Source of the DNA: an uncultured Opitutaceae bacterium
Lineage (GTDB): Bacteria; Verrucomicrobiota; Verrucomicrobiae; Opitutales; Opitutaceae
Direction of reading: 5' to 3'
Assembly: GCA_946482625.1 (NCBI GenBank)
Contig: CAMLSH010000046.1
Span: 1-14,082 of the forward strand
Length of the DNA stretch: 14,082 bases
Shown: in pieces, positions 1 through 8,480 of the stretch
How positions within the stretch are numbered: position 1 is the first letter of the stretch
Layout: every line of letters starts with the position of its first letter
Made by a program: the position numbers and the translations under genes
The notes under the pieces: model-generated
Databases searched by the model: none
Told to the model about the DNA's origin: nothing
What the model saw: only the letters and a program-made list of their open reading frames with translations

Positions 1-55
1 CGGACGCGTTTTGGTCGACCACCAGTTCCAGCAAGTCGTTCATTTCGTAGCTCAT
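1..55 (-). CDS. PilT-type twitching motility ATPase, N-terminal fragment cut by the left edge
   Basis: Only the first 18 codons are inside the window, beginning with ATG at 55 and reading leftwards. The visible peptide contains LLELVVDQNASD. This fits the start of PilT/PilU-family hexameric ATPases, where a leading helix of the form LL..av...ASDLHl opens the N-terminal PAS-like domain. In that family ATP hydrolysis powers retraction of type IV pili at the inner membrane. The Walker motifs lie outside the window, so PilT cannot be told from PilU or another PilT-like paralogue. No Shine-Dalgarno sequence precedes the ATG. The gene is on the same strand as the 126-residue membrane protein gene upstream but is separated from it by 190 bases, so it may have its own promoter. 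The identification rests on 18 residues only. Confidence 0.5.
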   Translation of the reverse strand, partial: MSYEMNDLLELVVDQNAS

Positions 56-245
56 CGGGATAAAGGTATTACGGCTTAAAAAGCGGACAGACCACGCGTT
101 GGCGATGAACGTCTCGCGATCAGGCCGGGATTTACGCGGGATTTACCGGGCGGGGGTTACGCTGAGGGCAGGGGAGTCGCGAAGGGGCGAAGGAGCGAAG
201 GTGGAGCGAAGACGAAGCGAAGAAAAGGCGGGGCGCAGGGCGGTG
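56..245. other. 190-base intergenic region with short purine-rich repeats
   Basis: This stretch lies between the start of the PilT-like gene and the stop of the 126-residue membrane protein gene, both on the minus strand. It holds a near-tandem duplication at 127-137 and 138-148 (GGGATTTAC shared, spaced 11 bases). It also holds five copies of GCGAAG between 179 and 222. A small frame can be read on the plus strand here, but its product is Arg/Glu/Gly-rich low-complexity sequence without recognisable features, so I do not call a gene. The region probably carries the promoter of the PilT-like gene, but no convincing -35/-10 pair is visible. Confidence 0.4.
179..222. repeat. Five imperfectly spaced GCGAAG hexamers
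   Basis: GCGAAG occurs at 179-184, 187-192, 195-200, 206-211 and 217-222, giving start-to-start steps of 8, 8, 11 and 11 bases. The strand asymmetry is strong, with purines on the plus strand and CTTCGC on the minus strand. It lies just downstream of the 126-residue membrane protein gene and upstream of the PilT-like gene. It may be a decayed microsatellite or a protein-binding cluster; nothing in the sequence settles which. Confidence 0.45.
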
Positions 246-626
246 CTATCTGAGCGCGCGGATGGCTGGGGTGAGGAGTAGCGCGAGTTCGATCAGAGAG
301 AGAACGGTGCCGAGGGGCAAATACCACAGCGTGCTGACCGAGGACGCGAGCAGCAGCCACCAGGCAGACCCGGGATGGACGAGAAAGAGAATAAAGCCGA
401 GCACCCACAGAAGGCCGAGAACGACGTGAACGAGTTTGACGGCGGTACCGCGGGGATTGAGGCCGGTCTTCGCGACAAGGAGAGACCACGGGCCAAGCTG
501 GCCGGCGCGCGGTCCGGTTTTGGCGGTCAGGTAGTCGCCTGTAGCGAGCGCCCGGGCGCCGTCAAAAACGAACCAGCCTCCGATCATGAGCGCGATGACC
601 GGAATCAGGATTCGGGCGACGCTCAT
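246..626 (-). CDS. Small hypothetical integral membrane protein (126 aa)
   Basis: I do not recognise this protein. It has 126 residues, starts with ATG at 626 and is strongly hydrophobic. A first membrane helix at about residues 5-25 is followed by a polar stretch of roughly 35 residues, including DYLTAKTGPRAGQLGPW. Further helices lie at about 63-83, 87-104 and 105-121, the last two with little polar sequence between them. There are no obvious catalytic or metal-binding residues, and the final residues (AIRALR) are basic. It lies 72 bases downstream of rho on the same strand, so read-through from rho is possible, although a small hairpin lies between them. A long plus-strand frame crosses this interval, but the membrane-protein hydropathy of the minus-strand product supports the minus-strand call. 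A transport or envelope role would be a guess. Confidence 0.7.
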   Translation of the reverse strand: MSVARILIPVIALMIGGWFVFDGARALATGDYLTAKTGPRAGQLGPWSLLVAKTGLNPRGTAVKLVHVVLGLLWVLGFILFLVHPGSAWWLLLASSVSTLWYLPLGTVLSLIELALLLTPAIRALR

Positions 627-654
627 GGGCGGAGGCTGGAGTCGAAAACGCGGG

Positions 655-672
655 TGCGGCTCGCGGGCCGCA
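655..672 (-). terminator. Weak GC-rich hairpin downstream of rho
   Basis: A six-base perfect inverted repeat, TGCGGC and GCCGCA with a six-base loop, lies 27 bases beyond the rho stop codon. On the minus strand it is followed after a few bases by GTTTTC, which is only a short T tract. It could slow or partly end transcription between rho and the membrane protein gene, but it falls short of a classical intrinsic terminator. Confidence 0.25.
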
Positions 673-682
673 GCGTATCCGG

Positions 683-698
683 TTTATCGGTTCACGCT

Positions 699-709
<11 letters not shown>
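683..709. repeat. 12-base direct repeat spanning the rho stop codon
   Basis: TTTATCGGTTCA at 683-694 and TTTACCGGTTCA at 698-709 differ at one position and are spaced 15 bases apart. The second copy includes the rho stop codon at 699-701. This may be a small local duplication at the 3' end of rho. No function is apparent. Confidence 0.4.
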
Positions 710-2825
<2,116 letters not shown>

Positions 2826-2904
2826 AATAAATTGGATGCGTTGAGAAAAGGGGGAGCGGGGAGGGCGCCTGTCGCTGAATGCTTCCGCAGCCAGGGCGCG
2901 GAGA

Positions 2905-3489
2905 TCAGCGATTCAGACCGAGGCGGGCAACCAGATGGGCGATCTGGTCGCGCAGAAAGCGCGGGGAGCCGTCGTTGGACAGCACGCAGTCAGCTAACTC
3001 TGTTTTTTTTGCCAAGGGCAATTGCTTGGAAATCCGGGCCTCGGCGAGCGCTTGGGAAAGTCCGCGCTCTTGCAGCCGGGCGTATTGACGGGCCGAGGTT
3101 GTGGTGACGCAGACGATGAAATCAAACCATTTTTCCAGCTGTTTCTCATACAGTAACGGGACCTCGATCAGCCAGGCGCGCTCCGGGGCGGCGTCGATCG
3201 TGGCCCGCCAGAGCGTATAAAGCCGCGGGTGAATGATGGACTCCCACGCGGCGAGTTTGGTTTCGTCACTAAAGATAACCTGCGCGAGGCGGGCGCGATC
3301 GATGTGGCCTTGGGCGTTGAGGACGTCGGCGCCGAAGTGCGTGGCGGCGAGTTTTTCCACCTCGGGGTCGGGAAGAATCCGGTCGCGGATGAGTTCGTCG
3401 GAATCGAGACGGGCGCAGCCAAACTCTTCAAAAATGCGGGCGGCGGTGGATTTGCCGCAGCCCATGCCGCCTGTGAGTCCGATGATCAT
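2905..3489 (-). CDS. coaE: Dephospho-CoA kinase
   Basis: CoaE phosphorylates the 3'-hydroxyl of dephospho-CoA, the last step of coenzyme A synthesis, in the cytosol. The product has 194 residues, within the usual 190-210 range. It begins [15 protein letters not shown], giving the P-loop GGMGCGKST at residues 7-15, followed by the family-typical DSD (29-31). The substrate-lid region includes SIIHPRL and the strand IEVPLLYEK, which matches the family pattern (d.PLLfE). The C-terminal part, [23 protein letters not shown], matches the conserved RI..Q.....K...AD.vi.N.G of CoaE. The ATG at 3489 fits the family start exactly and has no Shine-Dalgarno. It lies 79 bases upstream of rho on the same strand, and its 5' side faces the HD-domain gene across a 131-base divergent region. 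Confidence 0.96.
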   Translation of the reverse strand: MIIGLTGGMGCGKSTAARIFEEFGCARLDSDELIRDRILPDPEVEKLAATHFGADVLNAQGHIDRARLAQVIFSDETKLAAWESIIHPRLYTLWRATIDAAPERAWLIEVPLLYEKQLEKWFDFIVCVTTTSARQYARLQERGLSQALAEARISKQLPLAKKTELADCVLSNDGSPRFLRDQIAHLVARLGLNR

Positions 3490-3620
3490 GCGAGGTCGCT
3501 TCTATGTGGGGAAAAGTACGGAGATTGGGCTTGCCGGATTTTCCTGCAAATAATTAGTCACACGCGGCTCAGGAACTCCGGGCGGCTCGAAGCTGGCCCG
3601 GGTTTTGCAGAGCCCACGCA
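3490..3620. promoter_or_regulatory. Divergent intergenic region between coaE and the HD-domain gene
   Basis: These 131 bases must carry the promoters of coaE (leftward) and the HD-domain gene (rightward). The middle contains an AT-rich patch, CAAATAATTAG at about 3547-3557, set in otherwise GC-rich sequence. That patch is the likeliest site of RNA polymerase melting. No -35/-10 pair can be assigned with confidence in either direction. Confidence 0.35.
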
Positions 3621-4490
3621 ATGTCTCACCCGATCGACACGAAACGCGCTTTTACGGTGGCTGACGCCACGCTGGCGGTTTTTCGTCGCATGTTTCCGCG
3701 CACGGAGCCGGGACTGTTTGTGCGGGTGTTTGCCGACGTGGATTCGATGTTCGCCGGCCGTTATCTCGACTATCAGCCGATCGACACGCCGTATCACGAT
3801 CTTGAGCACACCTTGCAGGTCACGTTCTGCTTCGCCGAGATCATGGAAGGCCGGCATCTCGCGGGGATCGAACCGCGGATGGACCCGCGGCAGTTCGAAC
3901 TCGGGATCGCCGCGGCGCTGCTGCACGACACCGGTTACCTGAAGCTCCGCTCCGACCAGACCGGGACCGGCGCGAAATACACGTTCACTCACGTGCTGCG
4001 CAGCTGCGCGGTGGCGTCGTCTTATTTACCGACCCTCGGGGTTTCGCTCGATGAGCTCGATGGCGTGCTCGGCGCGATCCGTTGCACAAATCCGACGACG
4101 GTGATCCGCCGGCTGCATTTCCAGAATCCGGTGGAAGGCATCATCGGCTGCGCGGTGGCCACGGCCGATTACCTGGGCCAGATGTCGGCGCTCAACTACC
4201 TCGGAGATCTGCCCAATCTTTTCGCGGAGTTCGAGGAGTCGGACAATTTCGCGGGCGTGCCGATGGACCAGCGCGTCTATCGCTCGGTGGAGGAACTCAC
4301 TGCGAAGACGCCGCAATTCTGGCGCACCTCGGTGCTGCCCAAGCTCGATAACGAACTCCTCGGACTCTACCGTTTTCTGGCGCGTCCTTATCCATCGGGG
4401 CGCAACCGCTACATCGATTCGGTGAATCAAAACATCACCATCATCGAGGCGGCCGTCGCGGCCAGCGGCGCCAAACGCGGGGTGTCCTGA
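3621..4490 (+). CDS. HD-domain metal-dependent phosphohydrolase
   Basis: This 289-residue cytosolic protein carries the ordered metal-ligand set of the HD superfamily. It has H59 and H63 in PYHDLEH, the defining H102-D103 pair in ALLHDTGYL, H124 in FTHVLRS, and a distal D183 in ATADYLGQM. The spacing and the YHDLEH motif resemble the cyclic-nucleotide phosphodiesterase branch (YHNxxH) more than the dGTPase branch. There is no attached sensor, REC, GAF or nucleotidyltransferase domain, so the substrate cannot be read from architecture. The C-terminal part (about 210-270) is helical and ends with VNQNITIIEAAV. The ATG at 3621 has no Shine-Dalgarno. It is transcribed alone, away from coaE and towards the convergent permease gene. 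Hydrolysis of a phosphoester, perhaps a nucleotide second messenger, is the likely role; the exact substrate is unknown. Confidence 0.85.
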   Translation: MSHPIDTKRAFTVADATLAVFRRMFPRTEPGLFVRVFADVDSMFAGRYLDYQPIDTPYHDLEHTLQVTFCFAEIMEGRHLAGIEPRMDPRQFELGIAAALLHDTGYLKLRSDQTGTGAKYTFTHVLRSCAVASSYLPTLGVSLDELDGVLGAIRCTNPTTVIRRLHFQNPVEGIIGCAVATADYLGQMSALNYLGDLPNLFAEFEESDNFAGVPMDQRVYRSVEELTAKTPQFWRTSVLPKLDNELLGLYRFLARPYPSGRNRYIDSVNQNITIIEAAVAASGAKRGVS

Positions 4491-4554
4491 GCGGAACCGG
4501 TCACGCGCACAAACCGCCCCGGCATGCACGAGCGGGCGGGGTGGCGATCTGGCC

Positions 4555-6348
4555 TCAGGGTGTGGCGGCGGTTTCCACGAGCGGCCAGTAACGAGGCACC
4601 AAATACAGCGCGATGACGAAGATCACCACGACCAGTGGGCCGCCAACGCGTAGAAAATCGGAGAAGCGGTAACGGCCGGGCCCGTAAACCATGAGGCACG
4701 CCGGCTCCAGCGGCGTGAGGTAGGAGCAACTCGCCGCGAGTGCGATGATCATGGCGAAGGGGCGCGGGTTTAGTCCGAGCTGCTGCGCCGTCTGGACCGC
4801 GATGGGCAGGATGACGGCGGCGGCGGCCTGGTTGGACATGGGTTGAGTCAGCGCGACCGTGAGCAGGAAGAAACCGCCGAGCAGGAAGATCGGCGGCAGC
4901 GACGCGGTGACGCTGGCGAGTTGCGTGGCGAGATACAGTGCCGTGCCGGTGTGCAGCATGGCTTCGCCGAGCGCGAGCATGCAGCCGATGAGCATGACGG
5001 CGCGCCATTCCACCTCGCGGTAGGCTTCGACGGGGGACACGCAGCGGGTCGCGAAAATCAAAAACGCGCCGAGCAGTCCCGCCACGGGGAGCGGCACGAC
5101 TTTGAAGGACGCCAAGGCCAGGGCGCCCACAAAGATGAGCCCGGAGCGCCAGGCGCGCGCGCGGTCAGGGCGTTTCTCGTCGACCGCTTGAAGCACACTG
5201 AGCACGCGCTCTTCGTTGAGCGTGTTGATGCTGGTCCTCGCGCCTTGGACAAGGAGCACATCGCCAGGGCCGAGCGTGATGTGGCTGAGTTTTTGGAGGA
5301 GGTTTTTCCCGTGGCGGTTCAGACCGAGGACCTGCACGCCGTAACGGTCGCGAAAGCGCAGATCGCGCAGCCGTCGGCCAACCAGCGGGGAGCCGGGAAC
5401 GACGAGCGCTTCGACGAGCGCGGCGTCTTCGGTGCGCAGCAACGGATCGGAGAGCTGGACGTCGGCCTTGATCTCGATGCCCGCGGTATCCTTTACCTTG
5501 AGCACGTCTTCGCGCGCGCCCTCGACCAGCAAAACGTCGCCGGCTTCCAATACCATGTCGCGCCGGGGCAGGCGGTAGTTTTCCTGGCGGATCACGCGGA
5601 CGACGTTGAGATCCATCTTCTCGCCTAGCGCGGCCTGCCGAAGCGTTTTCCCCACGAGCGACGATTTGGGCAGCAGCACGATCTCGCTGAGAAACGGACG
5701 CACGCCGAAGTGATCGATCAAGCCGACGGCTTTCGTGCGCTCGGGAATCCAGCGGCGGCCAAGGAGAAACATGTACGCGATACCCACGACGGCGATCGGG
5801 ATGCCGACGGGCGCGAGCTCGAACAAACCCATGGGCGCGAGACCGGCGTTGGTCATCAATCCGCTGACGACGAGATTCGTCGACGTGCTGATCAACGACA
5901 CCGAACTGGTGAGGATGGAGGCGAACGCGACCGGCATCAGCAGGCGCGAGGGAGAGATCCCGGATTTCGCCGCGATGCCGATGGCCACCGGAACGAAAAA
6001 CGCGGCCGCCGCGGTGTTGCTGATGAACGCGCTCAAGGTGCCCACCGAGAGCATGATTACGATGAGCAGAACGTTGGGTTTCGTGCCGGCATGGCGGAGG
6101 ATCGAGCGTCCGACCAGATCCACGACACCCGTCTTCAAGAGCGCCGCGGTCATAATCAGCAGACTTAAAATCATGATGACCGTGTCGCTGCCAAAACCGG
6201 CGAATGCCTTGTTGACCGGCACCAATCCGGTGAGGATGAGCGATAGCACCAAGCCGAGGCCGACGACGTCCGCCGACACCCATTCGAAGGAAAAGAAGAT
6301 CACTGCGACGGTGATGAGTCCGAGAAGCAGGGCGATTTCAAAGGTCAC
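4555..6348 (-). CDS. SLC13/DASS-family anion permease with two RCK_C domains
   Basis: This 597-residue inner-membrane transporter has the DASS layout of two membrane halves flanking a large cytosolic insert. The first half (about 1-200) contains the signature SNTAAAAFFVP (110-120) and the re-entrant STSTNLV (154-160). The insert carries two TrkA-C/RCK_C domains, about 215-295 and 300-385, each ending in a GDVLLVEGA or GDVLLVQGA strand. The second half (about 400-590) contains SNQAAAAVILP (505-515) and CSYLTPLEPACLMVYGPG (541-558). The last motif is typical of the YfbS/Sll0640-like permeases, some of which carry sulfate with sodium. The substrate here is therefore an anion such as sulfate or a dicarboxylate, unproven. 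The second SNT motif has Gln in place of Thr. The start is GTG at 6348, placing the first helix at residues 2-20; no Shine-Dalgarno is visible. The LysR gene lies 51 bases upstream on the same strand. Confidence 0.92.
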   Translation of the reverse strand: MTFEIALLLGLITVAVIFFSFEWVSADVVGLGLVLSLILTGLVPVNKAFAGFGSDTVIMILSLLIMTAALLKTGVVDLVGRSILRHAGTKPNVLLIVIMLSVGTLSAFISNTAAAAFFVPVAIGIAAKSGISPSRLLMPVAFASILTSSVSLISTSTNLVVSGLMTNAGLAPMGLFELAPVGIPIAVVGIAYMFLLGRRWIPERTKAVGLIDHFGVRPFLSEIVLLPKSSLVGKTLRQAALGEKMDLNVVRVIRQENYRLPRRDMVLEAGDVLLVEGAREDVLKVKDTAGIEIKADVQLSDPLLRTEDAALVEALVVPGSPLVGRRLRDLRFRDRYGVQVLGLNRHGKNLLQKLSHITLGPGDVLLVQGARTSINTLNEERVLSVLQAVDEKRPDRARAWRSGLIFVGALALASFKVVPLPVAGLLGAFLIFATRCVSPVEAYREVEWRAVMLIGCMLALGEAMLHTGTALYLATQLASVTASLPPIFLLGGFFLLTVALTQPMSNQAAAAVILPIAVQTAQQLGLNPRPFAMIIALAASCSYLTPLEPACLMVYGPGRYRFSDFLRVGGPLVVVIFVIALYLVPRYWPLVETAATP

Positions 6349-6399
6349 GACGGGAAGGTGAAAGGGGACGCAGCGTTGGCGAGCGGTAATCGCCAGGCC

Positions 6400-7320
6400 T
6401 CAGCGGGCTTTTTGCATCGGCATCGCGTCGAGGAGGACGCGCAGCGGAGCGGAGACACGCCCGCGTTGCCAGACGACGAAGAGACTCCACTTGGGTGCGG
6501 GCTCCTTGAGCGGCTGGAAAACGACGCCCGGCGCGCCAATGCGTCCGACGTATTCGGGTATCAGCGACACGCCGCCGTCGGTCACGACGAGCGCGAGTCC
6601 GTGGCTGAGACTGTCGGCGTCCTCCAGGAAGCGTACGCGGAAGCCGGCTTTGCGGCAGATTTGGGTGACCCAGCGATTGTAGCCGGGCATGTCGCGCTCG
6701 TTCGCGCCCACAAAAACATCGCTACGCAGATCTTCGAGCGCGATGGCGGCGCGCGTTGCGAGCGCGTGGTTTTCCGCGAGTGCGGCCCAGACCGGAAACG
6801 ATGCGAGGCGCTTCACATAAAACTCTTTCTCCAAGGGCTCGCCTGCGTAACCGATCAACGCGACGTCGATCTCGCCCTTGCGAAGCGCCTCGATCTGCTC
6901 GCCGGGCGACTGGTCGAGGAGTTTCACCTTCACTTCGGGATGCGCGCGGCGCAGAGCGGCAAGCGCGGGATTCAGATACTCCCGCGCGGCAGAGGCGATG
7001 TATCCAATGCGCAAGCTCGCCGACTGGCCGCGGGCGAGTTTGCGCGCTTCGCCGAGGGCGGCGTCGAATTTCGCCAGCAGCGGTTTCATGCCGTCGAGCA
7101 GCACGTGGCCGGTCGCCGTGAGCGCGACACCGCTCGGGCTGCGCTCGAAGAGTGGACCGCCCACTTCGTGCTCAAGTGCGTGCATCTGCCGCGTGAGCGT
7201 GGACTGGGAAACGCGGAGTCGTTCGGCGGCTTTATTCAAGCTGCCGAGAGTAGCGATTTCGAAGAACGAGCGGAGAAGGTCGAGATTCACGATGGCGGCT
7301 AGGCTATGCGCGGAACGCAT
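6400..7320 (-). CDS. LysR-family transcriptional regulator
   Basis: From ATG 7320 this gives 306 residues, normal for LysR proteins. The winged helix-turn-helix is at about residues 12-70: LDLLRSFFEIATLGSLNKAA, then RLRVSQSTLTRQMHALE, then LFERSPSGVALTATG. The effector-binding domain (about 100-300) begins SLRIGYIASAA, the usual first strand, and includes GEIDVALIG and VTDGGVSLIP. An alternative start is GTG at 7290 (VNLDLLRSF), which matches where many family members begin; it would give 296 residues. A still longer frame back to 7467 would overlap the divergent gene and adds no family sequence. The gene is divergent from the YceI/Mhq-like run starting at 7379, the usual arrangement for a LysR activator and its target. 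It could also influence the permease gene downstream. The inducer is unknown; a quinone or aromatic would fit the neighbours. Confidence 0.94.
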   Translation of the reverse strand: MRSAHSLAAIVNLDLLRSFFEIATLGSLNKAAERLRVSQSTLTRQMHALEHEVGGPLFERSPSGVALTATGHVLLDGMKPLLAKFDAALGEARKLARGQSASLRIGYIASAAREYLNPALAALRRAHPEVKVKLLDQSPGEQIEALRKGEIDVALIGYAGEPLEKEFYVKRLASFPVWAALAENHALATRAAIALEDLRSDVFVGANERDMPGYNRWVTQICRKAGFRVRFLEDADSLSHGLALVVTDGGVSLIPEYVGRIGAPGVVFQPLKEPAPKWSLFVVWQRGRVSAPLRVLLDAMPMQKAR

Positions 7321-7378
7321 GACGGCAAGCCGTCCTGTGCAGTAGGCCGCGAGACCGGGCGCTGATAATCTCTTGGCC
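7321..7378. promoter_or_regulatory. Divergent control region with palindrome and -10-like box
   Basis: The 58 bases between the LysR start and the small membrane protein contain the palindrome GACGGC-AA-GCCGTC at 7321-7334, six-base perfect arms. They also contain GATAAT at 7364-7369, five of six matches to a sigma70 -10 box for the rightward gene. No TTGACA-like -35 precedes that box at normal spacing, as is common for activator-dependent promoters. A start about seven bases after the box would fall within a few bases of the ATG at 7379, implying a leaderless or nearly leaderless mRNA. If LysR starts at GTG 7290, the palindrome lies 30 bases upstream of it and could be its operator. Confidence 0.4.
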
Positions 7379-7663
7379 ATGAAACCAACCGCTTCGCTCT
7401 TCTCCTTCGCCCTTCGCGGCGCCGCCGTCACCGCTCTCGTCATCACGCTCGGCACCTGGATCGCCACCGGCTCTCACGTTGGCTGGACCCAGACCAGCAT
7501 CGTCAAAATCCAGCACGACGAAATCACCGGCATCGATTTCCCGGTGCGCCAGGATGCGTTCATCGCCGGCGTCGAAGTGCTCGCGGCCGGCTTCGCCGCC
7601 GCCTCAGCCCTCGCAGGAGTCAGCTTCCTTCCCCGTCTGCGCCGCGCGACCGCTCAATCCTGA
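7379..7663 (+). CDS. Small hypothetical membrane protein, first gene of the YceI/Mhq-like run
   Basis: This 94-residue protein has two predicted membrane helices, at about residues 12-30 and 61-84. They are separated by a polar loop of about 30 residues (from GWTQTS to FPVRQDAF), and a basic tail LPRLRR follows. It has the shape of a small inner-membrane subunit with a periplasmic loop and both ends in the cytosol. I cannot assign a family. It has no cysteine pair, haem motif or catalytic signature. The ATG at 7379 is preferred over a TTG two codons earlier. There is no Shine-Dalgarno, and a -10-like box lies immediately upstream. It is divergent from LysR and 60 bases before yceI on the same strand, so it is probably co-regulated with the exported YceI protein and may act with it at the membrane. 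Confidence 0.75.
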   Translation: MKPTASLFSFALRGAAVTALVITLGTWIATGSHVGWTQTSIVKIQHDEITGIDFPVRQDAFIAGVEVLAAGFAAASALAGVSFLPRLRRATAQS

Positions 7664-7723
7664 ACGCGCACCCACGCCTTTCCCCACGCTCAGATTCCAT
7701 CACCCCACGAACCTTATCTTCCT

Positions 7724-8359
7724 ATGAAAACCACATCCCTCCGCTCCTCGTTTCAATTCGCAGTCGTGGCCGCCGCGACCGCTCTGGCCGCTCACGCCGC
7801 GCCGCAATCCTTCGATTTCAAAGACCCGAAGGGCGTGAACAACGTCCAGTTCAAGCTCGACGCTCCGCTTGAATCCATCACCGGCACGGGCACCGGCATC
7901 AGCGGCTCGGTCGCATTCGACCTCGCCAATCCCGGTGCAACCTCCGGTCGCATCGTCCTGGATACCGCGTCTCTCACGGTCGGCAATCCGGTGATGGGCG
8001 ACCATCTGAAGAGCGCGAACTGGCTCGATGTCGCCAAGTACCCGGCGATCACTTTCGACGCCGCCAAGGTTGCCAACGTGCGCACGCAAGGCGCGCAGAT
8101 TTTCGCCGACGTGTCGGGCAAGCTCACCGTAAAAGGCGTCACGAAGGAGGTCACTATCCCGGTCACCTTTACGCATCTTGCTGACAAACTCGGCGCACGT
8201 CTCGGCGACGCGAAGATCAAAGGCGACCTGCTCGTGTTGCGTGCGAACTTTGAGATCAATCGCGGCGAGTACGACATCCAGCCTGGTCAGGCCGCCGACA
8301 AAGTCGCCGAGACCATCCATCTCTCGCTGAGCATCGCCGGTGCCGCGCCGCGTTCCTGA
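7724..8359 (+). CDS. YceI-family exported lipid/isoprenoid-binding protein
   Basis: YceI-family proteins form an extended lipocalin-like barrel in the periplasm that binds long hydrophobic molecules, polyprenoids in the characterised homologues. The product has 211 residues. Residues 1-26 form a signal peptide (a basic start, then FAVVAAATALAA, with AHA-AP as the likely cleavage site). The mature part shows the family features: SGSVAFDLANP, the block HLKSANWLDVAKYPAITF (94-111), GKLTVKGVTKEVTIPVTF (132-149), and a final strand with LSLSI. Length is slightly above the usual 190. The ATG at 7724 follows CTTCCT with no Shine-Dalgarno. Its position in a run with a dioxygenase and quinone reductase suggests its ligand may be a quinone-like or isoprenoid tail, which is inference. 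It is not assigned the E. coli name because many paralogues exist. Confidence 0.93.
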   Translation: MKTTSLRSSFQFAVVAAATALAAHAAPQSFDFKDPKGVNNVQFKLDAPLESITGTGTGISGSVAFDLANPGATSGRIVLDTASLTVGNPVMGDHLKSANWLDVAKYPAITFDAAKVANVRTQGAQIFADVSGKLTVKGVTKEVTIPVTFTHLADKLGARLGDAKIKGDLLVLRANFEINRGEYDIQPGQAADKVAETIHLSLSIAGAAPRS

Positions 8360-8368
8360 AAACGATAA

Positions 8369-8392
8369 GCGCCACACCCTCTCACGTGGCGT
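8369..8392 (+). terminator. Small hairpin just after yceI
   Basis: GCGCCAC at 8369-8375 can pair with GTGGCGT at 8386-8392 (six Watson-Crick pairs plus one G-U), with a ten-base loop, nine bases after the yceI stop codon. No T tract follows, so it is more likely an mRNA 3'-end or processing structure than a full terminator. It could lower expression of the downstream dioxygenase relative to yceI. Confidence 0.3.
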
Positions 8393-8480
8393 CGGGTTCG
8401 ATCCGGCGCTGCGTTTCCTCGATAGGAATTCGCCAGACCGCATTCAATTTTCACGTTTCCGACGTAAACTCATTCACGCC

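Noticed and set aside
99..281. A 60-codon plus-strand frame before the PilT-like gene.
   Set aside because: It is made of the GCGAAG repeat region and overlaps the end of the 126-aa gene; there is no protein-like pattern.
4491..4554. Possible bidirectional terminator between the HD gene and the permease gene.
   Set aside because: Only a six-base CCGCCC/GGGCGG pairing with a long loop and no T tract is visible; too weak to call.
4843..5628. A 261-codon plus-strand frame antisense to the permease gene.
   Set aside because: The charged low-complexity product is typical of antisense frames; the permease motifs on the minus strand are unambiguous.
7321..7467. Longer LysR start at 7467.
   Set aside because: It would overlap the divergent 94-aa gene and add about 49 residues with no LysR similarity; the helix-turn-helix starts right after 7320/7290.
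8340..8480. Longer start for the ring-cleaving dioxygenase overlapping yceI.
   Set aside because: The extra 47 residues are Arg-rich, cross a hairpin and do not belong to the VOC family; ATG 8481 matches the usual N-terminus.
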